Below, piece by piece: positions 43,010-53,080 of a DNA stretch of 64,000 bases. Below the pieces are notes generated by a model. The model was not told the DNA's origin, did no database searches, and worked only from the letters and a program-made list of their open reading frames with translations. Each line of letters opens with the position of its first letter. Within the stretch, counting starts at the first letter, position 1. Origin of the DNA: Rhodanobacter glycinis (lineage in GTDB: Bacteria > Pseudomonadota > Gammaproteobacteria > Xanthomonadales > Rhodanobacteraceae); contig NZ_RCZB01000001.1 of the NCBI RefSeq assembly GCF_006438785.1, forward strand, positions 879,912 to 943,911, written 5' to 3'. Position numbers and translations under genes: made by a program.

Positions 43010-43132
43010 CCCGATTCTGGTGACCGATGCCGGCTTCCATGGGCCTTGGTTCCGAGTCGTCGAGGCGATGGGCTGGCAGTGGCTAGGACGCTTGCGCAAC
43101 ACGACGTATCTCAAACCCGTCGAGGTACCCCC
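43010..43132 (+). pseudogene. IS4-type transposase fragment
   Basis: A frame reads RPILVTDAGFHGPWFRVVEA followed by GWQWLGRLRNTTYLKPVE, which fits the second catalytic Asp region of IS4-type transposases, a different family from the fragment just before it. Only ~40 residues remain. The two fragments lie ~30 bases apart, a scar of nested insertions or of a recombination between two elements. Confidence 0.65.
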
Positions 43133-43306
43133 CACACCAAGCTCAACGAACGGTCGCAAGCTTTAATGATCGGATGGAATAAATCGACAGATCGACAGGC
43201 TTAGATATTTGCGCGACTTGACTTCAGCCAAAGCTGAAAAGGCCAAACTCGTTAAGAAGTAAGGTGTTATCCTAATTAATCTGACCAATTATGAAGAGGC
43301 CAATCA

Positions 43307-43715
43307 ATGGCAATCGATCTGAAAGCACTGTCTGCCAAAAGAACTCCAAGCCCTGATCGCTGGCGCGAACGCGCAGATGCAAGAAGCGTACTCGAATCAA
43401 GTTCGCTCAGTTCGCGAAAAGATTGATGCAGTGCTCAAGTCTGCTGGCCTGTCTATCAATGAGGTCTATCCGACCCGCGGTGGCAAGAAGCCTACTGGGA
43501 AGAAAGGCGTGGTTGCTCCGAAGTACCGCAACCCCGTCAGCGGTGAGACTTGGTCTGGCCGTGGTCGACAGCCGGCGTGGTTCTCTGAAGCGCTCAAGAA
43601 ACGCGCCGTCACTGCTCAGAGCCTGCTGATTGGTGGTGCTGTGGCAAAGAAAGCTGTGCCGGCCAAAAAGGCAGCGGTGAAAAAGGCCAAGAAGGCTCCC
43701 GCCAAGAAGGCCTAA
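43307..43715 (+). pseudogene. H-NS-like nucleoid protein with one-base frameshift
   Basis: ATG 43307 begins MAIDLKALSAK, then at AAAA (43337-43340) the frame is one base too long. Dropping one A gives ELQALIAGANAQMQEAYSNQ and a continuous protein of ~135 residues. The C-terminal DNA-binding motif YRNPVSGETWSGRGRQPAWF is intact and followed by an Ala/Lys-rich tail. H-NS-type proteins silence AT-rich foreign DNA. Because the shift is in a homopolymer it may be a sequencing error; otherwise it is a phase-variable or dead gene. Confidence 0.7.
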
Positions 43716-43738
43716 GAAATACCGAATTTGAGAAACCA

Positions 43739-43765
43739 GGGCACCCTTCGGGGTGCCTTTTTTGT
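43739..43765 (+). terminator. Rho-independent terminator of the H-NS-like gene
   Basis: GGGCACC, loop CTTCG, GGGTGCC, then TTTTTTGTG. The stem ends directly in the T run on the plus strand. It begins about 24 bases after the stop codon. Confidence 0.85.
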
Positions 43766-43814
43766 GGGTTGTGGATCGTTCTTGGCTGTTATCAACAGCC
43801 AAGCCCGGGATGTA

Positions 43815-46800
43815 TCAATGAAAATCGCGCGACCGCACGTCCAGCCCACCGAGTAGCTCGCTCATGTCGAGCAGGCGACTGGCAATCAAATGACATACGC
43901 CATCGACAGCCTCCCAACGTCCGTCGATTCCCAGCAGCTCCGATTCCAGCAACACGCGCCGGTGGGTTTCGGCGACATCGCACCAGATGATGACGTTGAT
44001 CATGCCGTGTTCGTCTTCCATCGTCAGAAACGTCACCCCGCTGGCCGTTTGCGGCCGCTGACGCATTGTGACCATGCCAGCCACACGCGCATAGCTGTTA
44101 TGCGGCCGTTTGCGCAGAGTCCGTGAATCGGTGCATCGCGCTGCGCGTAATCGATCTCTGATCTGGGCCATGGGATGGGCCCCTAGCGTGAGGCCCGTCC
44201 GTGCGTAGTCCGCGAGCGTGTCCTCGGCCTGCGTCGGTTTCGGCAACGTCACCTCGATCTCTACTGGACTGACGTTGCCGAAGAGCGGCAGCTGCTTCTC
44301 CACACCGGCGATCTCCCAGTGTGCGTGATATCGGTGCCGCGACAGTCCCCGTAACGCGCTGGCCTGCGCCAGCAAGTCTTGATGGCGCTTGTCCACGGCC
44401 GCTCGCGCGCAGAGGTCCGCGATGTCGGCGAACGGGCATTGCGCGCGGGCTGCCATGATCCGCTGTGCGGCCTCTTCACTGAAGCCGCGCACCTGGCGCA
44501 AACCAAGCTGGATCGCCGGCGCTTCTTCTTCCCGGGTAATGAGCGTGTTGTCCCAATCGCTGCACTGAACGTCGATCGGAAAAACGTCGATGTCATGACG
44601 TCGGGCATCCTGCACGATCTGGCTCGGCGCATAGAAGCCCATGGGCTGGCTGTTCAACAACGCGCAGGCGAAGGCTGCCGGCTCGTGACACTTCAACCAG
44701 CAGCTTGCATAGACGATGCCGGCGAAACTGGCTGCATGGCTCTCAGGAAAACCATAGCTTCCGAAGCCTTTGATCTGCTCGAACAGCTTCTCGGCAAAGG
44801 CCGTGGTGTAGCCGCGATCGGTCATGCCGGTCAGGATGCGTTCGCGGTGCTTCTCCAATCCACCACGCCGCTTCCATGCGGCCATGTCGCGCCGAAGTCC
44901 ATCCGCTTCGCCTGCCGTGTAACCAGCGGCGATCATCGCCAGCTTCATCACCTGCTCTTGGAACAGCGGCACACCCAGCGTGCGCTCGAACACCTCCTTC
45001 AATTCTTCGGACGGATAGTCGACGGGCTCTTCTTTCCTTCGTCGCCGAAGATACGGGTGCACCATGTCGCCCTGGATAGGACCTGGCCGAACGATCGCCA
45101 CTTGCACCACCAGGTCGAAGAAGTTCTCCGGGCGGTGCCGCGGCAGCATGGCCATCTGGGCGCGTGACTCGATCTGGAACACACCCACCGTGTCCGCCCG
45201 CTGGATCATGGCGTAGGTGACGGGATCTTCCGATGGCAAGGTGGCCATCGAGTAGTCCTGTCCTCGCTGGTTGCGCAGCATGTTCAGACATTTCTGCACA
45301 CACGTGAGCATGCCCAGGGCCAGACAATCGACCTTTAACAGGTTCATCGTGTCGAGGTCATCCTTGTCCCACTGGATGATCGTGCGATCGGGCATCGCGG
45401 CGTTCTCCACCGGTACCAATTCGCTCAGGGGCGCATCGGCGATCACGAATCCACCAACGTGCTGCGACAGGTGTCGCGGCATATCCAGGATCTCCGCCGT
45501 CAGTTTGAGGATGCGTCGGATGACCGCACTCTCGGGATCGAAACCACGCTCGCGCAACCGCTCGGCGAGTGACTCCTCACCGTCCCACCAAGCGAACACC
45601 TGGCTCAACTGATCGACTTGATCCAGCGGCAGTCCCATGGCCTTGGCCACGTCACGCACGGCGCTCTTGCCGCGGTAGCAGATGACGGTAGCCGCCAGGG
45701 CAGCACGCTCCCGCCCGTATTTGCGATAGATGTATTGAATGACCTCTTCACGACGCTCGTGCTCGAAGTCGATGTCGATGTCCGGCGGCTCGTTGCGCTC
45801 TTTCGAGATGAACCGTTCGACGAGCAGGCTCATCTTCATCGGGTCGACCTCGGTCACGCCGAGGGCGAAGCACACCGACGAGTTCGCAGCGGATCCCCTG
45901 CCCTGACACAGGATGTTCTGGCTACGCGCGAAGCGCACGATGTCGTGCACGGTGAGGAAATAGGATTCGTAGCGAAGCGCCTCGATTAGCCCCAGTTCGT
46001 GCTCGATCTGCTTGTGCACTTTCTCCGGCACACCCTCGGGCCAGCGCCACCGCGCGCCGTCCTCTGTCAGCTGACGCAACCAGCTGGTTGCGGTGTGGCC
46101 ATCCGGCACGAGCTCAGCCGGATAGCGATAGCGCAGCTCGTCGAGCGTGAAGGTGCATCTTGCAGCGATCCGTGCGCTCTCTTCGAGCAAGGTCTCGGGG
46201 TAGAGTTTGGCCAGCACATGGCGGCGGCGCAGGTGCCGCTCACCATTGCGCGCAATCAATCCGCCAGCCTCGGCGATGGGTACGCGGTGTCGGATCGCAG
46301 TAAGGATGTGCTGCAAGGCCAGCCTGCGTCGGATGTGCATATGCACGTCGCCCGCTGCTACCAGAGGCAGGCCGACCTCCCGGCCGATTGCCTCCAACTC
46401 ACGCACTCGCCGAGCATCGTTCGGTCCGCGATGCAGCTCGACGGCTAGCCAGGCGCGATCGCCGAATGTCTGCTGCACCCAGCGACCGTGAGCCATGTCG
46501 ACAGTCAGGTCGGGAGCCCATAGGACCAACGTGCCCGGCAAGCCGGTGGCCAGGTCGGCACGCGTCAGGCGGTAGGTGCCCTTTTCTGAGGCACGGCGCC
46601 CCGTGGTGATGAGGCCACACAACGACGTGTAGCCGGCCTTCGTTTCGCACAGCACGACGATCTTCGGGCCGTCGGCGAGCTGGATCTCCGATCCGACGAT
46701 CAACGGCACGCCTGTTTCACGTGAGGCTTCCAGCGCGCGGACGATGCCGGCCAGTGAGCATTCGTCGGTGACCGCCAGGGCCGCGTATCCACAGGTCTTC

Positions 46801-46886
46801 GCACGCTCAAACAGTTCGCGCGCACTGGATGACCCACGGCCGAAGGAGAAGTTCGAGAGGCAATGGAGCTCCGCATAGGCCGTCAT
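43815..46886 (-). CDS. dnaE2: Error-prone DNA polymerase DnaE2
   Basis: 1023 residues from ATG 46886, which overlaps the imuB stop (ATGA). The N-terminal PHP domain ([16 protein letters not shown]) is followed by the polymerase core with [20 protein letters not shown] and the catalytic Asp cluster [13 protein letters not shown]. It is the polymerase of the ImuA-ImuB-DnaE2 mutasome, which copies past DNA damage and raises mutation rates under SOS induction. It is the last gene of the lexA operon. Confidence 0.95.
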   Translation of the reverse strand: MTAYAELHCLSNFSFGRGSSSARELFERAKTCGYAALAVTDECSLAGIVRALEASRETGVPLIVGSEIQLADGPKIVVLCETKAGYTSLCGLITTGRRASEKGTYRLTRADLATGLPGTLVLWAPDLTVDMAHGRWVQQTFGDRAWLAVELHRGPNDARRVRELEAIGREVGLPLVAAGDVHMHIRRRLALQHILTAIRHRVPIAEAGGLIARNGERHLRRRHVLAKLYPETLLEESARIAARCTFTLDELRYRYPAELVPDGHTATSWLRQLTEDGARWRWPEGVPEKVHKQIEHELGLIEALRYESYFLTVHDIVRFARSQNILCQGRGSAANSSVCFALGVTEVDPMKMSLLVERFISKERNEPPDIDIDFEHERREEVIQYIYRKYGRERAALAATVICYRGKSAVRDVAKAMGLPLDQVDQLSQVFAWWDGEESLAERLRERGFDPESAVIRRILKLTAEILDMPRHLSQHVGGFVIADAPLSELVPVENAAMPDRTIIQWDKDDLDTMNLLKVDCLALGMLTCVQKCLNMLRNQRGQDYSMATLPSEDPVTYAMIQRADTVGVFQIESRAQMAMLPRHRPENFFDLVVQVAIVRPGPIQGDMVHPYLRRRRKEEPVDYPSEELKEVFERTLGVPLFQEQVMKLAMIAAGYTAGEADGLRRDMAAWKRRGGLEKHRERILTGMTDRGYTTAFAEKLFEQIKGFGSYGFPESHAASFAGIVYASCWLKCHEPAAFACALLNSQPMGFYAPSQIVQDARRHDIDVFPIDVQCSDWDNTLITREEEAPAIQLGLRQVRGFSEEAAQRIMAARAQCPFADIADLCARAAVDKRHQDLLAQASALRGLSRHRYHAHWEIAGVEKQLPLFGNVSPVEIEVTLPKPTQAEDTLADYARTGLTLGAHPMAQIRDRLRAARCTDSRTLRKRPHNSYARVAGMVTMRQRPQTASGVTFLTMEDEHGMINVIIWCDVAETHRRVLLESELLGIDGRWEAVDGVCHLIASRLLDMSELLGGLDVRSRDFH

Positions 46887-48286
46887 GCGAACCACCCGTG
46901 GATCATCCAGCCGGTCTGCTCATCGGGCGCGCAAAACGCCCAGGCCTCCTGCCCCAAGGAAGTTTCGATGACGTAGTAGTCACGACAGACTTCGCCCCCA
47001 TCCCACCAGCCGGTTTCCACGCGCTCTGGACCGGCCAGAATGATCGGGTTGCCACCGCGCAACGGAATGGGCCTTTGAAGCAGCCACGTGGGGCGCGGGT
47101 GCGGCTCGATCGGCACTTCATCATGCGTGGCCTCGCGCTGCGCACGTTCGGGCCGGGGATCCTGCGTGCTCCCCAGCCGATAGACCGCGCCATCGCCTAA
47201 TCGCGCGCGCAGTCGTTCGCGCAGCTGCTCGATCGGCAACGCATTCGCCGGTCGCTCATCGAACAGATCCCGCCCCGCGGGCACGAACGCCGGCAGATCG
47301 CGGGCGATCAGGCGCAATGCCAGCACCGGCTCAGGCAGCGTCACGTGTTCCAGCCGGCCCCGTGCGAACTCGAACAACAGGGCGCCATCGCGCTCCGATG
47401 CCAGCAGCCCGACCGACACATCCGTGAAGCGACCCTCGCGATGCTCCAGGCGCAGCAGGAAGCGCTGCACGCCGCCATCGCGTCCGGCGAGATACGCCGC
47501 CAAATCATCGACCATGCGCCTCACGGGGAAGATCAGCGCGGATTGGTTCTCGACTTCATGGAGCAACTCGATGCGAAGGTCGAACGTGTCCGGCGGCCGA
47601 TACAGTTCCAAGCCTGAGGGCAGGTCGCCGGTCAGGCGATCTAGCGACGCCAGCAGTTCTGCACCGAAGCGTCGACGCAACCCATCGCGTGGCAACGCCA
47701 GGACTTGGCCTAACGTGCGGATGCCCATGCTCGGCAACGCGGCGATGGCATTTGCGGGCAAGCGGCTCTTCGCGATCGGCACCCGCTGCAAGGCGTTGCG
47801 CAACGTGTCGATGGAGAGCACTGCTTGCCCGTCGGAAACCGTGGTCAGCACATGCGCGGCATGGGCCGTCGGCGCTGCCGCCATGCGGTGACGGAATCCC
47901 AGGTCGGTGAAGTCGGCGCGCAACATGGATTCAAGCCGCGGCCACGGTCCGAACAGGCCCATGCTCTTGCTGACTTCCAGCACGATCGCATGCGGCAGCA
48001 AGCTGACTTCGGAGCTGTAGCGGTATGCCACAGCAGCCAGGAACCGGAGCCACCGCGCTACCGACTCGCGGTCATACGGGATGGCTTCGAAGTGCGACAG
48101 CAGCGCTTGCGCCGCGCTCAGCCGCTGCCCGACATGCAAGCCTGCCGCTCGGGCGGCATCATTGGCAGAAACGATCGTCCGTGCGTTGACCGGTCCGTCG
48201 ATGAGCACCAACGGATCGTCCGTGGGCCGGCGTCGGAGAATCCCGTCCAGCGCCAGACTTGGCAAAGTGATGCAGGCCCAAAGCAT
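46883..48286 (-). CDS. imuB: ImuB, inactive Y-family polymerase-like protein
   Basis: 467 residues. The start ([19 protein letters not shown]) and [20 protein letters not shown] follow the Y-family pattern, and [20 protein letters not shown] is the little HhH element. The acidic residues needed for catalysis in Y-family enzymes are replaced ([10 protein letters not shown] in place of the usual Asp/Glu motif), as in other ImuB proteins. It links the beta clamp, ImuA and DnaE2. It starts 12 bases after imuA ends. Confidence 0.9.
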   Translation of the reverse strand: MLWACITLPSLALDGILRRRPTDDPLVLIDGPVNARTIVSANDAARAAGLHVGQRLSAAQALLSHFEAIPYDRESVARWLRFLAAVAYRYSSEVSLLPHAIVLEVSKSMGLFGPWPRLESMLRADFTDLGFRHRMAAAPTAHAAHVLTTVSDGQAVLSIDTLRNALQRVPIAKSRLPANAIAALPSMGIRTLGQVLALPRDGLRRRFGAELLASLDRLTGDLPSGLELYRPPDTFDLRIELLHEVENQSALIFPVRRMVDDLAAYLAGRDGGVQRFLLRLEHREGRFTDVSVGLLASERDGALLFEFARGRLEHVTLPEPVLALRLIARDLPAFVPAGRDLFDERPANALPIEQLRERLRARLGDGAVYRLGSTQDPRPERAQREATHDEVPIEPHPRPTWLLQRPIPLRGGNPIILAGPERVETGWWDGGEVCRDYYVIETSLGQEAWAFCAPDEQTGWMIHGWFA

Positions 48287-48298
48287 GTCTGCACGCCA

Positions 48299-48922
48299 TC
48301 AATGGACGACACGTGGCAACGGGATCGCCTGGGCAGGCACGGCGCCGCCTCGGCATTTGCGCACCCAGATTTGCGGACGTGGCGGGGCTTCCAATTCTAG
48401 ACGCAGCGCGGCCGGCGATGCGTTAGAAAGGTGGGAGCGATCACGGAACACGAAAGCGAGGGCCTGGCCTGTGACTGCGGCCACCTGCAGGCGACGCAAG
48501 GCGCGATCGTCGGCGTGATGCGGCCACGCCAACACGGCGGCGCAGCTTCCCGATCGCAGGCACTGCTCAGTGGCCCAGAGCACATCCTTCTCGCCGGCAT
48601 CCACGATTTCTACGCGACGCATATCGAGGCCTTGCTGGCGCCAGCCGGCGACACAAGGCGCATACGGCGGCGACACGATCACGACGTTGCGCTGGCCTTG
48701 GGTCAACCGTGCGAGTGTGGGCAGTACGAGGCGAAGTTCGCCCACCCCATCGACGGGCAACAGGATCTCGGACAGCGAAGCCTCGGGCCAACCGCCTGCA
48801 GGCAGCATGGCATCGAGTGCACGCCAACCGGTGGGTTGGTCACCGACTGGCACCTCGGGAGCTCGACCACGCCAGACCTGACGGGCATCGAGCAAGGCGG
48901 AAAGTGGAACCACGGCGTTCAT
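48299..48922 (-). CDS. imuA: ImuA, RecA/SulA-like accessory protein
   Basis: 207 residues. PTGWRALDAMLPAGGWPEAS followed by LSEILLPVDGVGELRLVLPT is the RecA/SulA-like core found in ImuA. It works with ImuB and DnaE2 in damage-induced mutagenesis. The start overlaps the lexA stop by one base, showing tight coupling in the operon. Confidence 0.9.
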   Translation of the reverse strand: MNAVVPLSALLDARQVWRGRAPEVPVGDQPTGWRALDAMLPAGGWPEASLSEILLPVDGVGELRLVLPTLARLTQGQRNVVIVSPPYAPCVAGWRQQGLDMRRVEIVDAGEKDVLWATEQCLRSGSCAAVLAWPHHADDRALRRLQVAAVTGQALAFVFRDRSHLSNASPAALRLELEAPPRPQIWVRKCRGGAVPAQAIPLPRVVH

Positions 48923-49542
48923 CAGCTGCCCCGCAGCAGGCCTGCAAACAGACCTTCAATCGCGAAGTCTTCGGTGGGATCCACGTCGATGGGTTTGAAG
49001 CCCGGACTGTTGGGCATCAACCGGATCACATCGCCTTTCCAGTGAAGACGCTTGATCGTGAAACGGTCGCCGTCCACACGCGCAGCCACCACTTGGCCGT
49101 GGCGGGCCACCGGCGTGGCGTGCACCGCCACCAGATCGCCATTCAAGATGCCTTCCCCGCTCATCGAATCGCCCACCACCTTCACCAAGAAGTCCGGTCG
49201 CAACCGGAAAAACGAACGAGACACGCGCACGCTGCGATCGACCCGTGACTCCGAAAACAATGGCTCACCGGCCGCAATGCGACCGATCAGCGGCAGATCC
49301 AGCGTGTCTGCATCCAGGGGGTCGACTTCACGCACCAGTCGGATGCCACGCGGTCGGTTGGGCTCGATGATCAGACGACCTTTGGCTTCCAGCGAACGCA
49401 GATGCTTCAGCACGGAGCTCACCTGCCCGATCTCCAAACCCGCGCCAATTTCTTCGAGCGTGGGCGCTTCGCCATCGCGTTCGATCGACGCACGGATGAA
49501 TGCAAGAATGTTCGATTGACGGGAAGTGATCTGAATAGTCAT
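48922..49542 (-). CDS. lexA: LexA-type SOS repressor (LexA2)
   Basis: 206 residues. Winged-helix N-terminal domain (SRQSNILAFIRASIERDG), self-cleavage site Ala-Gly in GRIAAGEPLF, catalytic Ser in GDSMSGEG and Lys in DRFTIKRLH. It is the first gene of lexA-imuA-imuB-dnaE2. Two palindromes of a non-E. coli type just upstream are its probable operators, so the operon is self-regulated and induced when RecA filaments form on damaged DNA. Confidence 0.95.
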   Translation of the reverse strand: MTIQITSRQSNILAFIRASIERDGEAPTLEEIGAGLEIGQVSSVLKHLRSLEAKGRLIIEPNRPRGIRLVREVDPLDADTLDLPLIGRIAAGEPLFSESRVDRSVRVSRSFFRLRPDFLVKVVGDSMSGEGILNGDLVAVHATPVARHGQVVAARVDGDRFTIKRLHWKGDVIRLMPNSPGFKPIDVDPTEDFAIEGLFAGLLRGS

Positions 49543-49552
49543 AGGTCACGAG

Positions 49553-49574
49553 TTTTCGCCTAAATGGGCGAAAA
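49553..49574. promoter_or_regulatory. LexA operator 1
   Basis: TTTTCGCC, six-base centre, GGCGAAAA: perfect 8-bp inverted repeat, 11 bases before the lexA start codon. Confidence 0.85.
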
Positions 49575-49586
49575 TGGAAGTATCAG

Positions 49587-49606
49587 TTTCGCCTATTTAG
49601 GCGAAA
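49587..49606. promoter_or_regulatory. LexA operator 2
   Basis: TTTCGCCTA, TT, TAGGCGAAA: perfect 9-bp inverted repeat, 34 bases from the first operator centre to centre, which is about three turns of DNA. It lies between lexA and the divergent helicase gene and may serve both. Confidence 0.85.
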
Positions 49607-49778
49607 ATGGCGGCAAAAGGAACTCGCTGCGTTCGGCAATTACGACGGATCAACGGCTTACGACATCAACCGTATCCGTATTCGATGACCGGCTTCGGAC
49701 TCAGCCTCGCGGGTCGAGGTCTCACGGCATGAGATGGCGCCGCGATTCACTGCAGCCACTACTCGACTAGGCCGCCGC

Positions 49779-52187
49779 ATGAACGCTCTTCCCGACCGCT
49801 ACGCTTCCGATGAACTGGTCCTGCGGGAACCGGGTGACGGCCGCACGTTGGCACTGCGTCTCTCTAAGCGGTATGCGGCGAGGATCACCGGTGCTTTCGT
49901 GGTGCCCGGCCGTGAGGGGTCGTTTGCACCGTTGCCGGAAGATTTGCCCCCAGCGCTCGCACACGCCTTGCGCTCGCGTGGCATCGACCAGCTCTATAGC
50001 CACCAGGCCGAGGCATGGGCGGCGACGCAATCCGGTGCGCATGTCGCCATCGTCACGCCTACCGCCTCCGGCAAGTCGCTCTGCTACACGCTGCCTGTCA
50101 TCACCGCTGCGATGACGCAGCATGCCAAGGCGCTTTATTTGTTCCCGACCAAGGCGCTGGCGCAGGATCAGGTGGCCGACCTGCTCGAACTCAACCAAGC
50201 CGGCGATCTGGGCGTCAAAGCCTTCACCTTCGATGGCGACACACCCGGTGATGCGCGCCAAGCCATCCGGTTACATGGCGACATCGTGGTCAGCAACCCG
50301 GACATGCTGCACCAGGCCATCCTGCCGCATCACACCAAGTGGGCGCAGTTCTTCGAGAACCTGCGCTACGTAGTGATCGACGAGGTGCATACCTATCGCG
50401 GCGTGTTCGGTTCGCACGTCGCCAATGTCATTCGCCGGCTCAAACGCGTGTGCGCATTCTATGGCGTGACGCCGCAATTCGTCCTCTGCTCGGCCACGAT
50501 CGGCAACCCGAAGGAGCACGCCGAAGCACTTATTGAAGATGCCGTCACGGCGATCACGGAAAGTGGCGCGCCGACCGGCGACAAGCACGTGCTGCTGTGG
50601 AACCCGCCCGTGGTGAACCCCGATCTCGGTCTGCGCGCCTCGGCGCGATCGCAGACCAACCGGATCGCCCGGCTGGCGATCAAGTCGGGGATGAAGACGC
50701 TGGTGTTTGCGCAGTCGCGCACGATGGTCGAAGTGCTGACCAAGTATCTGAAAGACGTGTTCGACAGCGATCCACGCAAGCCCGCGCGGATCCGCGCCTA
50801 CCGCGGCGGTTATCTTCCCAAGGAACGGCGCGCCGCCGAGCGCGAGATGCGCGCCGGCACCATCGACGGGATCGTGAGTACGTCGGCCTTAGAATTGGGT
50901 GTGGACATCGGCAGCCTCGACGCTGTCGTGCTCAACGGCTATCCCGGTTCCGTCGCCGCTACCTGGCAGCGGTTCGGCCGCGCCGGTCGCCGGCAGCAGT
51001 CGGCGCTGGGTGTGCTGGTAGCCAGCTCTGATCCGCTCGATCAATACCTCGTGCGGCACCCGGAGTTCTTCCAGGGTGCCACGCCGGAACACGCACGCAT
51101 CCAGCCTGATCAACCGCTGATCCTGCTCGACCATATCCGTTGCGCTGCCTTCGAGTTGCCCTTCATCGGTGACGAGATGTTCGGCACCGAAGTGGCGACG
51201 CCCTGGCTCGACGTGCTGGGCGAGGAGGGCGTGCTGCATCGCGAAGGCGATCGTTGGGAGTGGATCGCCGACAGCTACCCGGCCATTGCTGTGTCGCTCC
51301 GGTCTGTGGCCGATGGCAACTTCGTGGTGGTCGATCGCACGAACGGTCGGCAAACGATCATCGCGGAGGTCGATTACACCGCAGCGCCAGTAACGCTCTA
51401 CGAGGGCGCCATCCACATGATTCAGTCCGTGCCCTACCAAGTGGAACGGCTCGACTGGGAAGGCCGCAAGGCCTACGTCACGCGCACCCACGTGGACTAT
51501 TACACCGACGCCATCGACTACACGAAACTCAAGGTGCTCGATTGCTTCGACACGTCCAACGCCGGATGTGGGCAGGCCCACCACGGCGAAGTGCATGTCG
51601 TGCGGCGCGTGCCCGGTTACAAGAAGATCCGGTTCTACTCGCACGAGAACATCGGCTTCGGTCCGGTCAACCTGCCCGACCAGGAACTGCACACCACCGC
51701 TGTGTGGTGGCAGTTGCCACAGGCCGTGCTGGATGCCGCGTTCGAACAGCGCCAGCAGGCGCTCGACGGTTTTCTCGGCGCGGCCTACGCACTGCACATC
51801 GTGGCGACTGTCGCCGTGATGGCCGAAGCACGCGACCTGCAAAAGTCCGTGGGCAGTGGCGACGGGGCGTGGTTTGTCAGTGCCGACATCAGCGGTCGCG
51901 GCCAGATCCGAGGCACCGACGGCCAGCCTGCTGCTCTGGCGGCCGACACTCCCTTCACCCCGACGGTCTATCTCTACGATGCCTTTCCCGGCGGGATCGG
52001 CCAGAGCGAACCCTTGTTCAACCGGCGCGAAGACCTGGTGGCGCGATCGGTGACCCTCATCGAGCGCTGTGATTGCCGCGGTGGGTGTCCGGGCTGCGTG
52101 GGGCCGGCGCTGGCCGCCGATGAAGACGCGGCCACAACACCGAAGGCGTTGGCCCTGCGCGTGCTGGCGCTGCTGGTGGCCCTGTGA
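49779..52187 (+). CDS. MrfA/YprA-like DEAD-box helicase with C-terminal DUF1998 zinc region
   Basis: 802 residues from ATG 49779. Helicase motifs in order: TPTASGKSL (motif I), SNPDMLHQA (Ib region), VVIDEVHTYRG (DEVH), CSATIGNP (III), TSALELGVDIGSLDAVV and RFGRAGRRQQ (V, VI). The end carries CDCRGGCPGC, the zinc-binding Cys cluster of DUF1998. In Bacillus, MrfA with the nuclease MrfB removes mitomycin C damage. Here it is divergent from lexA with operators in between, and its stop overlaps an MrfB-like gene, so the same role is likely. Confidence 0.85.
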   Translation: MNALPDRYASDELVLREPGDGRTLALRLSKRYAARITGAFVVPGREGSFAPLPEDLPPALAHALRSRGIDQLYSHQAEAWAATQSGAHVAIVTPTASGKSLCYTLPVITAAMTQHAKALYLFPTKALAQDQVADLLELNQAGDLGVKAFTFDGDTPGDARQAIRLHGDIVVSNPDMLHQAILPHHTKWAQFFENLRYVVIDEVHTYRGVFGSHVANVIRRLKRVCAFYGVTPQFVLCSATIGNPKEHAEALIEDAVTAITESGAPTGDKHVLLWNPPVVNPDLGLRASARSQTNRIARLAIKSGMKTLVFAQSRTMVEVLTKYLKDVFDSDPRKPARIRAYRGGYLPKERRAAEREMRAGTIDGIVSTSALELGVDIGSLDAVVLNGYPGSVAATWQRFGRAGRRQQSALGVLVASSDPLDQYLVRHPEFFQGATPEHARIQPDQPLILLDHIRCAAFELPFIGDEMFGTEVATPWLDVLGEEGVLHREGDRWEWIADSYPAIAVSLRSVADGNFVVVDRTNGRQTIIAEVDYTAAPVTLYEGAIHMIQSVPYQVERLDWEGRKAYVTRTHVDYYTDAIDYTKLKVLDCFDTSNAGCGQAHHGEVHVVRRVPGYKKIRFYSHENIGFGPVNLPDQELHTTAVWWQLPQAVLDAAFEQRQQALDGFLGAAYALHIVATVAVMAEARDLQKSVGSGDGAWFVSADISGRGQIRGTDGQPAALAADTPFTPTVYLYDAFPGGIGQSEPLFNRREDLVARSVTLIERCDCRGGCPGCVGPALAADEDAATTPKALALRVLALLVAL

Positions 52188-53005
52188 GCGCCTTTGCTGC
52201 GAAGCTGCGGCAACTGCGCACGCAATCGGGACAGGCGTTGCCCGTTGCTCCCACCAAACCCTCCCTGTCATCCGATGTGTTGCGGCTGATCCAGGGCCGT
52301 TCCCGCCTGCAAGGTGTCAGACAGCCGCTCACCTCGGCCGATCGTACTGTGCCAGGGACTGAAGTTTCGCCGGGTCTGTTCCTCACCCAAGCTATTGTGG
52401 ACTGGGGCCGGCCAACACCAATGATCGACACCACATTCGCGCGGTGGGAAGAGCCGGTCGCTTACCATCGGTTGCTGCACTTCGATACCGAGACCACGGG
52501 CCTTGCCGGCGGCACCGGCACGCGTGCCTGGATGATCGGCGCCGCCGACTGGCTTGATGATGGGCATTTCAGGCTGCGTCAGCTGACGATCACGCGCATG
52601 GGCGCCGAAACCGACATGCTGCGGATGTTCGCCACTTGGCTACGTTCGGATACCGTTCTCGTGAGCTACAACGGCAAGAGCTATGACTCACCGCTGCTGA
52701 AAACGCGCTATCGGCTGGCCCGCTTGCCTTGCCCGCTCACAGGCCTAGGTCACCTCGATCTGCTGCATCCCGTGCGTCGACATTGGAAAGGAGTGTGGGA
52801 AAACTGCCGGCTGGCGACCGCAGAGCGTGAGCTGCTGGGTGTGATCAGAGAGGACGATCTACCTGGTTCCGAAGCACCTGCGGCATGGTTGAACTATCTG
52901 CGTGGTGGCTCCGCAGTGAACCTCCGGCGCGTGCTCACGCACAACAGCCAAGATCTCAAAAGCGTGGCGGGATTCTTGCTTCACTTGGCGGCGTTGTCGC
53001 GATGA
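52184..53005 (+). CDS. MrfB/YprB-like RNase H-fold exonuclease
   Basis: 273 residues from GTG 52184, overlapping the helicase stop. The DEDD-type motifs are HFDTETTGLAGGTGTR (Asp, Glu), LVSYNGKSYDSPLL (Asp) and THNSQDLKSVAG (Asp/His region). This is the partner nuclease of MrfA-type helicases in UvrABC-independent repair. The operon structure with the helicase makes the pairing strong. Confidence 0.85.
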   Translation: MSAFAAKLRQLRTQSGQALPVAPTKPSLSSDVLRLIQGRSRLQGVRQPLTSADRTVPGTEVSPGLFLTQAIVDWGRPTPMIDTTFARWEEPVAYHRLLHFDTETTGLAGGTGTRAWMIGAADWLDDGHFRLRQLTITRMGAETDMLRMFATWLRSDTVLVSYNGKSYDSPLLKTRYRLARLPCPLTGLGHLDLLHPVRRHWKGVWENCRLATAERELLGVIREDDLPGSEAPAAWLNYLRGGSAVNLRRVLTHNSQDLKSVAGFLLHLAALSR

Positions 53006-53080
53006 CGTTGCATGGGCACGTCACATGGCGTCTGCAAGACTCGTCGCCGGTATCCTGTCCGCCAACCAATGGAGAATTCC

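Noticed and set aside
43739..43765. Terminator acting on both strands, also for dnaE2
   Set aside because: On the minus strand the stem is not followed by a T run, so only the plus-strand gene is served.
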